From: Desulfobacterales bacterium
GTDB lineage: Bacteria > Desulfobacterota > Desulfobacteria > Desulfobacterales > JAHDSC01
NCBI GenBank assembly: GCA_018432925.1
Contig: JAHDSC010000035.1
Span: 33,211 to 97,210, forward strand
Reading direction: 5' to 3'
DNA: 64,000 nucleotides
This document shows, piece by piece, positions 45,536 to 55,235 of the stretch (positions are counted from its first letter, which is position 1; each line of letters starts with the position of its first letter). The translations under genes were made by a program, and so were the position numbers. The notes under the pieces were generated by a model. It worked only from the letters and a program-made list of their open reading frames with translations. It ran no database searches and was not told the DNA's origin.

Positions 45536-47071
45536 ATGGATAAGATTTTTTTTTACCTTATGCTTTCAATCGTTTCATGTTTGGCCTGCGGGTTACCGGC
45601 CGAAGCCCGATCCGGATATCAGGCCATCGTCCGTGCACCGGTTGCGGCGGGTCGATTCTATCCCGCCGAGCCGGATAAACTTTTGAAGGCGATTCATTAT
45701 TATCTCGATGACGCGGTTCCATCCAGTGGAAAGCGTCCCGTCGCAATCGTATCCCCTCATGCCGGTTACATTTTCTCCGGGCAGATCAGCGCAGATGCAT
45801 TTAAACAAGCTGCCGGTTATGATTATGATGTGGTGGTTATACTCGGTACCAACCATCGTGTCGCCGGTTTCAACGGCGTATCCGTTTTTCCGAAAGGAGG
45901 CTACCGGACTCCCCTCGGAATCGTAACGATCGACGAAGATATTTCAGCCCGGCTGATCAACAGCGAAAAAGAGTTTACATTTCTGGAATCCGTTCATCGA
46001 CAGGAGCATTCCATCGAGGTTCAGATTCCATTCATTCAAACCCTTTTCCCGGGGGTTAAGATTGTCGCGGCCATCGTAGGTTCCACGGATCCGGATCTTT
46101 GCCTCCGGTTCGGCAGGGCGATCGCAAAAGCACTGCAAGACCGGCGAGGTTTAATCGTGACAAGTTCGGATCTGTCTCATTATCCAGCCTATGAAGATGC
46201 GGTTGTGATCGATTCGATGATTCTGAAGGCGATGATCACGCTGGATCTTCAGGCGGTCCGCCTTGCCATTGAAAAACAGATGAGAAACGGTTTTTCCCAG
46301 CTTGCAACCTGTGCCTGCGGCGAGGCACCGATACTCGCGGGTATTGCGGCTGCAAAAAACCTTGCCGCAACCTGCGGAAGGGTTATCAGCTATGCCAATT
46401 CCGGTGATGTAACGGTCGGGAACCGGGATCGTGTCGTTGGATACGGCGCGGTCGCATTTTTCACCGAAGATCCTGAGGGTCATGTGAAATCGATGAAATG
46501 CGTCTCAAATCCATCCGGCGGAGAGTCTCTAACCCCCGGCGGAAAAACCGTATTGCTGTCTTTCGCAAGAAAGACCCTCGGACAGTTTCTGACTTCGGAA
46601 ACCGTCCCGCTGGCCAGAGGTTTCGATCCTCTTCTGGAAAATCGAAGGGGGGTATTCGTTACGCTTCGACAGAACGGCCGATTGAGGGGATGCGTCGGGC
46701 ATATGGCGGAAGACCTGCCGCTCTGTCAGGCGGTCGGAGCCATGGCATTGCAGGCTGCATTTAACGACCGGCGGTTCAGGCCCGTTACGCTGCGGGAATT
46801 GCCTGGCATCGAGATAGAGATATCCGCCTTGACGCCCTGTCGATCCATAGAAAGCATCAAAGAAATTCAAGTCGGTCGTGACGGTGTATTACTTGAAAAA
46901 AACGGTCTTTCCGCCGTGTTTCTTCCCCATGTGGCCACGGAACAGGGATGGGACCGGGACCAGATGCTGGAACATTTATGTCTGAAAGCCGGATTACCGC
47001 CGGGAAGCTGGAAGGATCGGACGCGGTTTGCAACCTTCCAGGCGGATGTATTCAGGGAGTCCGGTGACTGA
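45536..47071 (+). CDS. AmmeMemoRadiSam-system fusion of protein B (Memo) and protein A (AMMECR1), exported
   Basis: A 511-residue two-domain protein. A Sec-type signal comes first (IFFYLMLSIVSCLACGLPAEA). Residues about 35-325 are a Memo domain, related to extradiol dioxygenase LigB, with metal-site motifs SPHAGYIFSG, GTNHR and SSDLSHY. Residues about 340-505 are an AMMECR1 domain with RRGVFVTLRQNGRLRGCVGH. In many genomes the two domains are separate genes next to the radical SAM gene. ATG 45536, with AGGAAG upstream, is chosen; the frame stays open 90 bp upstream. It is the second gene of the group. Confidence 0.88.
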   Translation: MDKIFFYLMLSIVSCLACGLPAEARSGYQAIVRAPVAAGRFYPAEPDKLLKAIHYYLDDAVPSSGKRPVAIVSPHAGYIFSGQISADAFKQAAGYDYDVVVILGTNHRVAGFNGVSVFPKGGYRTPLGIVTIDEDISARLINSEKEFTFLESVHRQEHSIEVQIPFIQTLFPGVKIVAAIVGSTDPDLCLRFGRAIAKALQDRRGLIVTSSDLSHYPAYEDAVVIDSMILKAMITLDLQAVRLAIEKQMRNGFSQLATCACGEAPILAGIAAAKNLAATCGRVISYANSGDVTVGNRDRVVGYGAVAFFTEDPEGHVKSMKCVSNPSGGESLTPGGKTVLLSFARKTLGQFLTSETVPLARGFDPLLENRRGVFVTLRQNGRLRGCVGHMAEDLPLCQAVGAMALQAAFNDRRFRPVTLRELPGIEIEISALTPCRSIESIKEIQVGRDGVLLEKNGLSAVFLPHVATEQGWDRDQMLEHLCLKAGLPPGSWKDRTRFATFQADVFRESGD

Positions 47072-47288
47072 TTTTTGAAAGGGTGCCGAATGGTTGCCTT
47101 GTTTCGTACGTTTATCCGAACCCCGGGGTATAAAACATCCGCCTGAAGCAGGTCGAGTAAAATGTGTTTCCGGTTGTAGCATGAGGGGTGCTCGCGCGGA
47201 TGTCGACCCGGAATCGATTCCCATGGACGGATCGTTCCTGTTTTTGCTACGAGGGGATCTCTCCTCAAACAATAAGTTTGTTTCAACC

Positions 47289-49451
47289 ATGAAATTGCCC
47301 CTGATCATCATCGGCCTCCTTTCCATTCTCAGCCAGGTCGTTATTCTACGTGAGTTGACCGTCGCATTTTACGGGGTTGAGCTGATCTATATCCTTGCAA
47401 TCGGAATCTGGCTGTTCTGGACCGCTATCGGAGCTCTCATCGGCCGAAGGAGGTACACTCCATCGGCTTCCGCTGTCAGATTTTTATTCATTTTATTCGG
47501 CTTTCTATTGCCGGTCGATATTGTATTCGTAAGGGGCGTCCGATTATTGTTCGGCGGAATTCCCGGTGTGTATCTACCTTTCGGGCGGCAGTTGATCGCC
47601 ATTGTTTTCGTCCTCCTGCCGATCGGTATATTTCTGGGTCTGCTGTTCCAGTGGGCGGCCAAACTGTATATCGAGGAAAATAAAACCCTCGCGGTTGCTT
47701 ATGCATTGGAGAGTATCGGTGGGCTGATCGGTGGCCTGGCTGCCACCCTGCTTCTGAAATTCGGGATGCAGAATTTTTCGATCGCCCTGATATGCAGTCT
47801 TCTTTCGATTGGAATATGGCTGCTGCCCGCATATAACAAAAAAACTCAAATGCCCTATGTCGGGATTTTCGCCTTTGTAACCTTTTCTTTTGTTTTTTTG
47901 ATCTCACCGGACATTGATTATCGGATGACCCGCTGGAATCACCCGGATCTTATCGAAACCCGTGATTCACCCTACAGTCGGGTTACCATCGCAGGACGGG
48001 CCGGGCAGCTGGTCATTTTCGAAAACGATGTGCTCGGGTTCGAGACGGAAGGGGTTACCGCAGAAGAATTGGTTCATTTATCCGCGCTCCACCATGACAA
48101 TCCGGAACAGGTATTGATATTGGGTGGTGGGATCGAAGGCGCCGTCGAGGAGGTTTTAAAGCATTCGCCTCGGGAAATTGATTGTGTAGAGCTTAATCCT
48201 GTTTTGTTTGATCTGGCAAGAAGACATTTGCCGGAAAACTTTCAGGAATCATTCTCCTCTGATGGGGTCCACCTTTACCATGACGATCCGCGAAAATTTC
48301 TTAAAAATGCGAGTTCGTATGATCTGATTCTGGTGGGAATGCCGGATCCTGCTTCCGGTCAATCCAACCGTTTTTATACCCGAGAATTTTTTCATCAGTG
48401 CGCCGAAAAGCTGAGGACCGACGGTATTCTGGCCTTTCGGTTGCAGGCATCGGAAAATATCTGGACGAAATTTTTAAGTTACCGGAACGCCGGGATTTAT
48501 CAAGCTTTGAAAACGGCATTTCAGAACGTTCTGGTTCTGCCGGGGGTTAAAAATACCGTTATTGCCTCCAATGGCTTTCTCAGTCGGGATTCGGACCGAT
48601 TGACCGCAAGGTTTAACGAGAGAAAAATAGATGCGCGATTTGTTTCACCCGCATATATAAATTATTTATTTACCAATGACCGATTTTTTGAAATCGAAAA
48701 CCATCTTTCCACCACCCGTGTTGAACCCAATACGGACGTACACCCGATTTGCTACCGGTTTTCCAGTATGATCTGGTTGTCAAAGTTCATTCCGGAAATG
48801 ATCCACCATGATATCGCTTGGTTCGGCTATCCGAGCGGAATCCGGATTCTTTCATGGATGTTTCTGATTCTGATTCTCTGTTTATTGTTCTTGTTGGTTC
48901 GTTACTCTCGAAGGCTTCGGGGGATGTTGCTGGTTGCGGTGGCCGGATTCATCGGGATCATTCTGGAAACCATGCTGATTCTGTATTATCAGGCTAAAAA
49001 CGGGGTGCTGTTTCAAAACATCGGGATCCTGCTGATGGCATTCATGTCCGGCCTGGCTGTCGGATCGATTGCAATTCAAAAAGTAGCCCTGAATCAAATA
49101 TTAAAATATGGAGCAATCAAACCGAGTCTGGGTCTGAACTTACTGGTCGGTTCCGGCCTCCTTGGCCTGGTTTTTTGGATTTTATTGAAAGCGGAGGCCT
49201 CTTTGGGCATTTTCACTATTGCGTTTTTACTGTTTCTCGGCGGATTTCTGGTTTCCGGTTTATTCGCCTTTGCCAGCCTGGCGGAGATTGAAGACCAAAA
49301 AATCGTTGTATCTCCCCTTTACGCGGCCGATTTATTCGGCGGATGTGCCGGTTCGTTATCGGGAAGCCTGATTCTCATTCCGTTTTTTGGAATGGGGCAA
49401 TCCTCGATATTGGCCGCGGTTCTCGCGTTGGCGGCCTTATTGCTGGTTTAG
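47289..49451 (+). CDS. Spermidine synthase-like protein with flanking membrane domains
   Basis: 720 residues. An N-terminal region of six or more helices (residues about 1-225) precedes a soluble methyltransferase-fold domain (about 250-480) resembling spermidine synthase: VLILGGGIEGAVEEV (SAM/dcSAM site), IDCVELNPVLFDLARRHLPE, VHLYHDDPRKFLKN and YDLILVGMPDP in place of the D-x-P-D motif. A second block of helices (about 510-715) ends the protein. Relatives of this layout are not proven to make polyamines. The frame is open to 47094; the start at MKLPLIII is chosen because the first helix begins there, but no good ribosome binding site is visible. It probably belongs with the two preceding genes. 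Confidence 0.75.
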   Translation: MKLPLIIIGLLSILSQVVILRELTVAFYGVELIYILAIGIWLFWTAIGALIGRRRYTPSASAVRFLFILFGFLLPVDIVFVRGVRLLFGGIPGVYLPFGRQLIAIVFVLLPIGIFLGLLFQWAAKLYIEENKTLAVAYALESIGGLIGGLAATLLLKFGMQNFSIALICSLLSIGIWLLPAYNKKTQMPYVGIFAFVTFSFVFLISPDIDYRMTRWNHPDLIETRDSPYSRVTIAGRAGQLVIFENDVLGFETEGVTAEELVHLSALHHDNPEQVLILGGGIEGAVEEVLKHSPREIDCVELNPVLFDLARRHLPENFQESFSSDGVHLYHDDPRKFLKNASSYDLILVGMPDPASGQSNRFYTREFFHQCAEKLRTDGILAFRLQASENIWTKFLSYRNAGIYQALKTAFQNVLVLPGVKNTVIASNGFLSRDSDRLTARFNERKIDARFVSPAYINYLFTNDRFFEIENHLSTTRVEPNTDVHPICYRFSSMIWLSKFIPEMIHHDIAWFGYPSGIRILSWMFLILILCLLFLLVRYSRRLRGMLLVAVAGFIGIILETMLILYYQAKNGVLFQNIGILLMAFMSGLAVGSIAIQKVALNQILKYGAIKPSLGLNLLVGSGLLGLVFWILLKAEASLGIFTIAFLLFLGGFLVSGLFAFASLAEIEDQKIVVSPLYAADLFGGCAGSLSGSLILIPFFGMGQSSILAAVLALAALLLV

Positions 49452-49752
49452 CCGTTTTCACTCCTTCGTATCGGCCTGTGGTAAGAAAGGCACGCAAAAG
49501 CACGGGAATCGAACCGCTTTTTTACCGTCATTGGTCGTGGGAGACGGGTTCAAAAGTAATGATCACTCCTTCGCGGGGAGAGAGAATTTTCCGCACGATT
49601 CGAAGAGTTGGAAAAAATTCGGATTTTTATGGAAGTCGCTGATAAAACCGGACATACACTTGAAGAACGATCATTTATCTGTAAAACGATAACTTTTTAC
49701 ATTTATATTAATTCGGATCGTCCCGGTTTGTTAAACCCTAATTTCCGTAACG
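49452..49752. other. Intergenic region between the spermidine synthase-like and GDPD genes
   Basis: 301 bp, AT-rich toward the right. No clear terminator, repeat or promoter was recognised. Confidence 0.3.
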
Positions 49753-50520
49753 ATGACATCGCTTGAACTGATCGCACATCGGGGGGCTTCCTATGATGCT
49801 CCCGAAAATACGCTTGCCGCTTTCAACTTGGCGTGGAAGCAAGGTGCCGACGCCGTCGAGGGAGACTTTCATCTCACGAGAGATAATAAAATCGTTTGTA
49901 TCCATGACGACACAACCCGAAGAACCGCAGGCGCTGATATTGCAATTCAAGAATCCACTTTCGACGGGTTACGGGGACTCGACGTGGGGTCATGGAAAGG
50001 GCCGCAGTGGTCGGCGGAAAGAATCCCTTCCATAGAAGAAGTCATTGCCACGATTCCTCCCGAGAGGAAGATATTTATCGAAATCAAATGCGGACCGCCC
50101 ATGATTTCGCCCCTTCGGTTAACATTGCAAAAATCCAAGTTCCAATCGAAACAGATCACAATCATCTCTTCAAACGAGGCGGTGATTGCCGAAACAAAAA
50201 AGCGACTTCCGGGGATAAAGGCGTTTTGGATAACCACCTATCGCAAAGACTGGAAAAACGGCAAATGGAGCCCTTCGCTGGAACAGATCCTCGATAAACT
50301 GAAGAAAATCAGGGCGGACGGACTCTCCAGCCTTGCTCACGGCATTATTGATCGGGCGTTTGTTGAAGCATTGCATGGGGTTCGCATGGAACTGAACGTG
50401 TGGACGGTCGATCATCCGATAACCGCATTGCGTTTCAAAGATCTGGGGGTAGACTCCCTTACGACCAATCGCCCTGAGTGGCTGAGGAATAAACTCCATG
50501 CGCTGTCCGAAAACCGTTGA
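49753..50520 (+). CDS. Glycerophosphodiester phosphodiesterase
   Basis: A 255-residue TIM-barrel enzyme that splits glycerophosphodiesters to glycerol-3-phosphate and an alcohol. HRGASYDAPENTLAAF contains the catalytic His-Arg, then AVEGDFHLTRDNKIVCIHD (metal Glu, Asp, His) and FIEIKCG. WTVDHPITALRFKDLGVDSLTTNRPE ends the barrel. No signal peptide, so cytoplasmic (like UgpQ). A hairpin overlaps its stop codon. Confidence 0.92.
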   Translation: MTSLELIAHRGASYDAPENTLAAFNLAWKQGADAVEGDFHLTRDNKIVCIHDDTTRRTAGADIAIQESTFDGLRGLDVGSWKGPQWSAERIPSIEEVIATIPPERKIFIEIKCGPPMISPLRLTLQKSKFQSKQITIISSNEAVIAETKKRLPGIKAFWITTYRKDWKNGKWSPSLEQILDKLKKIRADGLSSLAHGIIDRAFVEALHGVRMELNVWTVDHPITALRFKDLGVDSLTTNRPEWLRNKLHALSENR

Positions 50521-50548
50521 GGACCCAGCCGACAGGCTGGTTCCTCAA
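50517..50548 (+). terminator. Hairpin at the end of the GDPD gene
   Basis: TTGAGGACCCAGCC pairs with GGCTGGTTCCTCAA (one mismatch) around GACA. No T run follows, so it is only terminator-like. Confidence 0.5.
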
Positions 50549-50795
50549 CGGGTCCGCCCGGCCAAAAAAGTTGCGCTCTTATTTTCAGGACCGGGAAGGT
50601 TTTTTTAAATTTTCTTAATTTCGTTACCCGGTTCGCTCGACACTTTTAGAGGCCGATGAGACGATCTGCTGAACAGACGCTGATTTTATTGACAGGCGCC
50701 GGTCTTTTTTATATTCATGAACTTGGTCGTGCAGGCGGATATAAGTACTTTAAATCACATGTTGATGCATCAACGCCGGCCTGGAAGGGGATATA

Positions 50796-51284
50796 ATGAG
50801 CGTTGAAAGCGTGAAGGCTTATTTCGAGGAAAACGGACTGAATTATGAAATTCGTGAGATGGATCAAGGTACGGAAACCGTAGAGGCGGCCGCACGGGCA
50901 CTGGGGGTTGAGCCGGCGCGGATCGCAAAGACACTGGCCCTGAAAATCAAATCTCGATACATTCTGGTGGTCACCAAAGGGGATGCCAGAATCGATAATC
51001 GAAAGTTCAAGCTGCGGTTCCAAGTGAAAGCCAGGATGATGACGTCCGACGAGGTGCTGGAAACCACCGGTCATCCGGTGGGCGGTGTCTGCCCGTTTGG
51101 CCTGAAGAAAAGAATGGACATCTATCTGGATGAAAGCCTAAAACCGTTTGATAGGGTTTATCCCGCAGCCGGTTCCGGGAATTCATGCATTGAAATTTCG
51201 CCGGAAGCGCTTTGCCGGGTCACCGGTGCGGATTGGGTAGATGTGTGCAGATCGTATCGCTGGCAGGCAGATGATAACCAATAA
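50796..51284 (+). CDS. YbaK/ProX-domain aminoacyl-tRNA deacylase
   Basis: A 162-residue protein of the YbaK/EbsC fold that hydrolyses mischarged tRNAs such as Cys-tRNA(Pro). It has the starting helix VKAYFEENGLNYEI, ARIAKTLALK with the conserved catalytic Lys, VTKGDARID and HPVGGVCPFG, which are typical motifs. Specificity is by family only. ATAATG with a GGAAGGGG upstream gives a good start. Confidence 0.88.
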   Translation: MSVESVKAYFEENGLNYEIREMDQGTETVEAAARALGVEPARIAKTLALKIKSRYILVVTKGDARIDNRKFKLRFQVKARMMTSDEVLETTGHPVGGVCPFGLKKRMDIYLDESLKPFDRVYPAAGSGNSCIEISPEALCRVTGADWVDVCRSYRWQADDNQ

Positions 51285-51445
51285 GAAAATCAAGGATTTT
51301 ATTCATGACCGGATCCGGGTACGGAAGATGATTTGCACCGCATCCACCAGTTCGCCTGTTTGTGATTTGCCGCAATGTGCGCAATATGCCGATTATTACT
51401 CTTTATTTTTCAAGCAAAGAGAAAGTTTGATTCCCAGGATATCGG

Positions 51446-52174
51446 ATGATTATCATTGCTGATACCCATTTAAGTCCAACAAAAGGCAACATTCCCGAGT
51501 TTTTTCAAATGCTGGACACATTTAAAAAAAACAACGAGGATCTGGTGTTTTTAGGTGATATTTTCGATCTGTGGATTGCGCTACCCCGTTACGAAAGCGA
51601 TTTTCATCGAAAATTCCTCGCCTGGTGCCGGGAGCAAAGGAATCACCGGATAATCGGTTTCATCGAGGGGAATCACGAGTTCTTTGTGGCAGAGGAAAGA
51701 AAAAAGTCTTTTTCATGGTGCTCTAATGCTTCGGAGTGGCGGGACGAAAACGGAAACCTTTTTGCCCATGGTGACCGGATCAACCGTAAAGACAGGAATT
51801 ATCTTTTTTTCAGAAAGTTAAGTAAAAACAAAATTACCAAAATCCTCATTCGGCATCTACCTTTCGGCCCTTCCTTGGCCGAATCACTCAAGCTCGGTCT
51901 AAAAAAAACGAATCAAAAATTTCGCGGAAACCTACCCGAGGATGAAATCGCGAAATTTGCGGAAGCCCGGTTTGCCGGTGATGTCAAAACCATTTTCGTG
52001 GGACATTTCCACTGGAAATACCATTACCGCAATGTGCAAAACAAAGCGCTTTACATCGTGCCCGACTGGTATTGCACGGGGCAGGTCACTTTGTATGAAA
52101 AAAAAACCGGCCGGGTCGGTATTTATAGGTGGAAGGAATTAAGTCGTTTATTATCCGGTGAGTCTGCCGAATAG
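51446..52174 (+). CDS. UDP-2,3-diacylglucosamine diphosphatase-type metallophosphatase (LpxH-like)
   Basis: A 242-residue calcineurin-like phosphoesterase. ADTHLSP, GDIFDLW, EGNHEFF, AHGDRI and VGHFHW give the five metal-binding motifs, in the pattern of LpxH and relatives that cut UDP-2,3-diacylglucosamine in lipid A synthesis. The first motif is ADTH, not ADLH or SDLH as in classical LpxH, so an alternative pyrophosphatase role is possible. Consistent with a Gram-negative host. The start is tight: ATG precedes the first strand directly. Confidence 0.82.
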   Translation: MIIIADTHLSPTKGNIPEFFQMLDTFKKNNEDLVFLGDIFDLWIALPRYESDFHRKFLAWCREQRNHRIIGFIEGNHEFFVAEERKKSFSWCSNASEWRDENGNLFAHGDRINRKDRNYLFFRKLSKNKITKILIRHLPFGPSLAESLKLGLKKTNQKFRGNLPEDEIAKFAEARFAGDVKTIFVGHFHWKYHYRNVQNKALYIVPDWYCTGQVTLYEKKTGRVGIYRWKELSRLLSGESAE

Positions 52175-52305
52175 AATCAGGACAAGCTTAAAAATGCGTT
52201 CCAAGATTTCATTGCAGGAAAGAATCAAAGCAGGATGCGTTTTTGTCGGTATTTTTTTAAAAATCGACCGATGTTAATGCCAATCAGCAAGATCAGGGTG
52301 ATGCC

Positions 52306-53469
52306 ATGAAAAATTTTATCTTTCACAATCCTACCCGAATCGTCTTCGGGGAGGGAACGATTTCTAAAATAGGAAAAAATGCGAAAGCCTTCGGGGGAAA
52401 AGCCTTGATGGTCTATGGTCGATCCAGTATAAAGCGCAGCGGGCTGTATAGCCGGGTAATCGATTTGCTGCGGGAAGAAGCCATTGAAATTGTAGAGTTT
52501 GCAGGTGTGAAGTCGAACCCATCGCTTTCCCATCTTCGAGAAGGGATCGAACTGGCGAAGCGTCAAAGAATCGATTTTCTCTTGGCTGTCGGCGGCGGCA
52601 GCGTAATTGACGAAACAAAGGCGATTGCTGCGGGCGCGATGACCAATGGCGATGTCTGGGATTTTTTTACGGGTAAGGCGACCATCCAGGCGGCGCTGCC
52701 TGTTTTGACGATTCTTACGCTTCCGGCATCGGGTTCCGAAATGAATGGCAGCATGGTCATTACGAATGAAGACACCCGTCAGAAATATGGTTTTTCTTCT
52801 CCGTATCTGTATCCTCGAATCTCCGTTCTGGATCCTGCCGTCACCTGCACCATTCCCTTAACCTATACGGCTTATGGGGCGGTGGATGCGATGTCCCATC
52901 TGCTGGAGGGATATTTTACCCATAAAGATACATGGGCCCCAATCCAGGATCGATATGTGGAAGGACTGGTGAAAACAATTATGGAGAGTACGGAAAGGAT
53001 TTTCGCGGATCCGGAGGATTACCAGGGACGCGCTACCATGATGTGGGCGGCCACGTTGGCATGGAACGGCCTGGCGCTGGCCGGAGTCGGTAAGGCCGGC
53101 TTGCCCAATCACATGCTGGAACATCCTCTGAGCGGAATTTATGACATTCCTCACGGTGCAGGACTTTCGGTTGTAATTCCGGGATGGATGAAATATGTTT
53201 CCGGAAAAGACTGCAGAAAGATTGCACGTTTTGCTGAAAACGTCCTTGGGCTCAAGAGAGACAGTAAAAAATCAACAGCGGAAAAAGGGATAACCGCCCT
53301 TAAGCGATGGTTCGAAAAAATCGGCAGTCCGACTTCTTTCTCAGCTGCAAATATTCCGGCATCCGATCTTGACGAGATTGTTGAAAATGCCGCTGCACTG
53401 GCCGAATTGTGGGGTCTCAATGACTACCCGAAAGAAGTAATCGCAGAGATATACAAAATGTGTCTGTAA
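52306..53469 (+). CDS. Iron-containing alcohol dehydrogenase (YqhD/BdhA-like)
   Basis: A 387-residue NAD(P)H-dependent oxidoreductase that reduces aldehydes or oxidises alcohols. The nucleotide-binding VGGGSVIDETKAIAAG, LPASGSEMNGSMV, and metal-binding DAMSHLLEGYF and HMLEHPLSGIYDIPHGAG motifs match the butanol-dehydrogenase branch. Length is normal. No neighbouring genes point to a pathway. A weak AGGGTGATGCC ribosome binding site lies before ATG. Confidence 0.92.
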   Translation: MKNFIFHNPTRIVFGEGTISKIGKNAKAFGGKALMVYGRSSIKRSGLYSRVIDLLREEAIEIVEFAGVKSNPSLSHLREGIELAKRQRIDFLLAVGGGSVIDETKAIAAGAMTNGDVWDFFTGKATIQAALPVLTILTLPASGSEMNGSMVITNEDTRQKYGFSSPYLYPRISVLDPAVTCTIPLTYTAYGAVDAMSHLLEGYFTHKDTWAPIQDRYVEGLVKTIMESTERIFADPEDYQGRATMMWAATLAWNGLALAGVGKAGLPNHMLEHPLSGIYDIPHGAGLSVVIPGWMKYVSGKDCRKIARFAENVLGLKRDSKKSTAEKGITALKRWFEKIGSPTSFSAANIPASDLDEIVENAAALAELWGLNDYPKEVIAEIYKMCL

Positions 53470-53585
53470 TCTGTGACCGCCGCCCATTCTGTAAAACAGC
53501 CGGATGCTTTTTCTTTAAATGATGCAGCCGCTTTACCCTGTCCTGAATGAGGAAAAACAGGCCGGAAGATTTTATGGGGGAGAAA

Positions 53586-53786
53586 ATGAAAGCAGGAAGA
53601 AAATTTGAAGTGGAAATATGCCCCGGGTGCTGGGAAGAAATCGATCCAGAAAATCTTTACGACTCCGATCAAAGAACTTTAGCCAGTTACGGAGATATCG
53701 ATCCGGAAAAGCTCGATGGGACGCTGTGGTGGCTCAGCGATTTTACCCAGGCACCACGGCCGGTGAGGATGAAAAGCGATGGGTGA
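53586..53786 (+). CDS. Small CxxC protein, function unknown, overlapping cutA
   Basis: 66 residues with a single CPGC pair (EVEICPGCWEEIDPENL) and an acidic middle. GGGGGAG lies 4 bp before ATG 53586, and the stop overlaps the cutA start by 8 bp, which suggests coupled translation. I do not recognise a named family. A structural zinc or redox pair is possible. The start could also be 12 or 39 bp further upstream. Confidence 0.55.
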   Translation: MKAGRKFEVEICPGCWEEIDPENLYDSDQRTLASYGDIDPEKLDGTLWWLSDFTQAPRPVRMKSDG

Positions 53787-54111
53787 CAAAAAAAATCTCC
53801 AAGAATACTGTGTCATTCTAACCACCTGCGGGAAAAAAGAAGAGGCGGAAAGGCTGGCGCGCTCATTAATTGGAAATCATCTCGCAGCTTGCGTCCAGGT
53901 TGCCGGCGTAACCAGTTTTTATGAATGGGAAAAGAAAATAACGAAAGGTGAAGAGCTACTTTTGTTAATCAAGGCGAAAGCTTCACGTTATGACCGGATC
54001 GAAGAATTTATTCGTGAAAATCACAGCTACGAGATCCCGGAAATCATCGCCTTGCCGATAGGCGGCGGCCTGAAGAATTACTTCAAATGGATGGATGATG
54101 TGAGTTCGTGA
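53779..54111 (+). CDS. cutA: Divalent-cation tolerance protein CutA
   Basis: A 110-residue trimeric ferredoxin-like protein related to PII, linked to metal tolerance in E. coli although its exact role is unsettled. CVILTTCGKKEEAERLARSLIGNHLAACVQV, SFYEWEKKITKGEELLLLIKA, SYEIPEIIALPI and YFKWMDD are the family segments. It overlaps the small CxxC gene by 8 bp. Confidence 0.93.
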   Translation: MGDKKNLQEYCVILTTCGKKEEAERLARSLIGNHLAACVQVAGVTSFYEWEKKITKGEELLLLIKAKASRYDRIEEFIRENHSYEIPEIIALPIGGGLKNYFKWMDDVSS

Positions 54112-54197
54112 TGAGGCTGGAAGCGTTCGATGGCGGAATGCGGATTTTTTAATACCCGGTGCGGAAAATGTCGTGGAAGGCCCGGGAGGATCGGTAC

Positions 54198-55073
54198 ATG
54201 GAAAATTACATGGTTAGAGCCCTGGCCCGGAAGGGAAGCATACGTGCACTGGCTTGCGATACGACCGGTCTTGTTAATGATGCCTGCCGCTTACACGGTA
54301 CTTTCCCGACCGCTTCCGCTGCGCTGGGACGAGCCTTGACCGGAGGTGTATTGATGGGGGCCCTGTTGAAAACCCGTCAGCGGGTAGGACTTAAATTTGA
54401 AGGGAACGGGCCCCTTAAAAAAATTGTCGTGGAAGCGGAAAGCAACGGCACGGTGCGGGGTTTTGTCGGAGAACCTCAAGTCGATCTGCCGCTAAAAGGG
54501 GATAAACTTGATGTGGCGGGGGCGCTCGGCCGGGCGGGATTTCTTACAGTGATCAAGGATTTGGGATTGAAAGAGGCTTACAAGGGAATGGTCCGGCTTT
54601 ACACGAGCGAAATTGCCGAAGACTTGGCGTTTTACCTGACCGAATCCGAACAGATTCCTTCCGCAGTCGGACTGGGCGTGTATGTTGAACCGGATGGGGC
54701 GGTATCGGCCGCCGGCGGTTTTCTGGTCCAGTCTTTTCCCCCCGCCGATGAAGAGATTATAGACGAACTGATTGCGCGGATCGAAAAAATGCCATCCATA
54801 ACCGAACTGCTTCGAAGCGGCAAAGATCCGGAACAAGTGCTGGAGATGATTTTCGGTAAAATTCCGTTTGATATCCTGGAAAGACAGGTGCCTGTCTTTC
54901 GCTGCTCCTGCAGCCGGGAAAGAATCGAACGGGTTCTTATCTCTTTAGGGCGTGAAGAAATCACCGCTCTTGCCGCGGAGCAGGGAAGTGCAGACGTGAC
55001 CTGTGAGTTTTGTCGAAAGATTTATCATTTCGATCGGGAGGAACTGGAGCAGATGATCGCACCGATTCGGTAA
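54198..55073 (+). CDS. hslO: Redox-regulated chaperone Hsp33
   Basis: A 291-residue cytoplasmic holdase activated by oxidation. The C-terminal zinc switch is intact: CxC at Cys236/238 (FRCSCSRE) and CxxC at Cys269/272 (VTCEFCRK). The N-terminal domain shows [18 protein letters not shown] and [21 protein letters not shown], and the linker follows at about residue 190. ATG 54198 with GGGAGGA 7 bp upstream is chosen; the frame is open further upstream. Follows cutA on the same strand. Confidence 0.94.
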   Translation: MENYMVRALARKGSIRALACDTTGLVNDACRLHGTFPTASAALGRALTGGVLMGALLKTRQRVGLKFEGNGPLKKIVVEAESNGTVRGFVGEPQVDLPLKGDKLDVAGALGRAGFLTVIKDLGLKEAYKGMVRLYTSEIAEDLAFYLTESEQIPSAVGLGVYVEPDGAVSAAGGFLVQSFPPADEEIIDELIARIEKMPSITELLRSGKDPEQVLEMIFGKIPFDILERQVPVFRCSCSRERIERVLISLGREEITALAAEQGSADVTCEFCRKIYHFDREELEQMIAPIR

Positions 55074-55235
55074 GTATACCGACAGCTTTTTTACGACAAC
55101 CTTTTCAGACAGGTTAAATGGCGGCCGAGTCTTTAACGGGGCTGAAGTTCAGATGGAAGCCGGTTTTTAAACATCGTCCGCGTTCAACCCAAGGGGCCCA
55201 TAAAAAAACGGCTGCTTTTTGAAGGAAATAGTGAA

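Noticed and set aside
47094..47288. Upstream extension of the spermidine synthase-like frame
   Set aside because: No ribosome binding site and no conserved residues; the first membrane helix begins at 47289.
51241..51462. Frame MITNKKIKDFIHDRIRV... between the YbaK and LpxH-like genes
   Set aside because: Overlaps both neighbours, weak start signal, no known family. A short real gene is not excluded.
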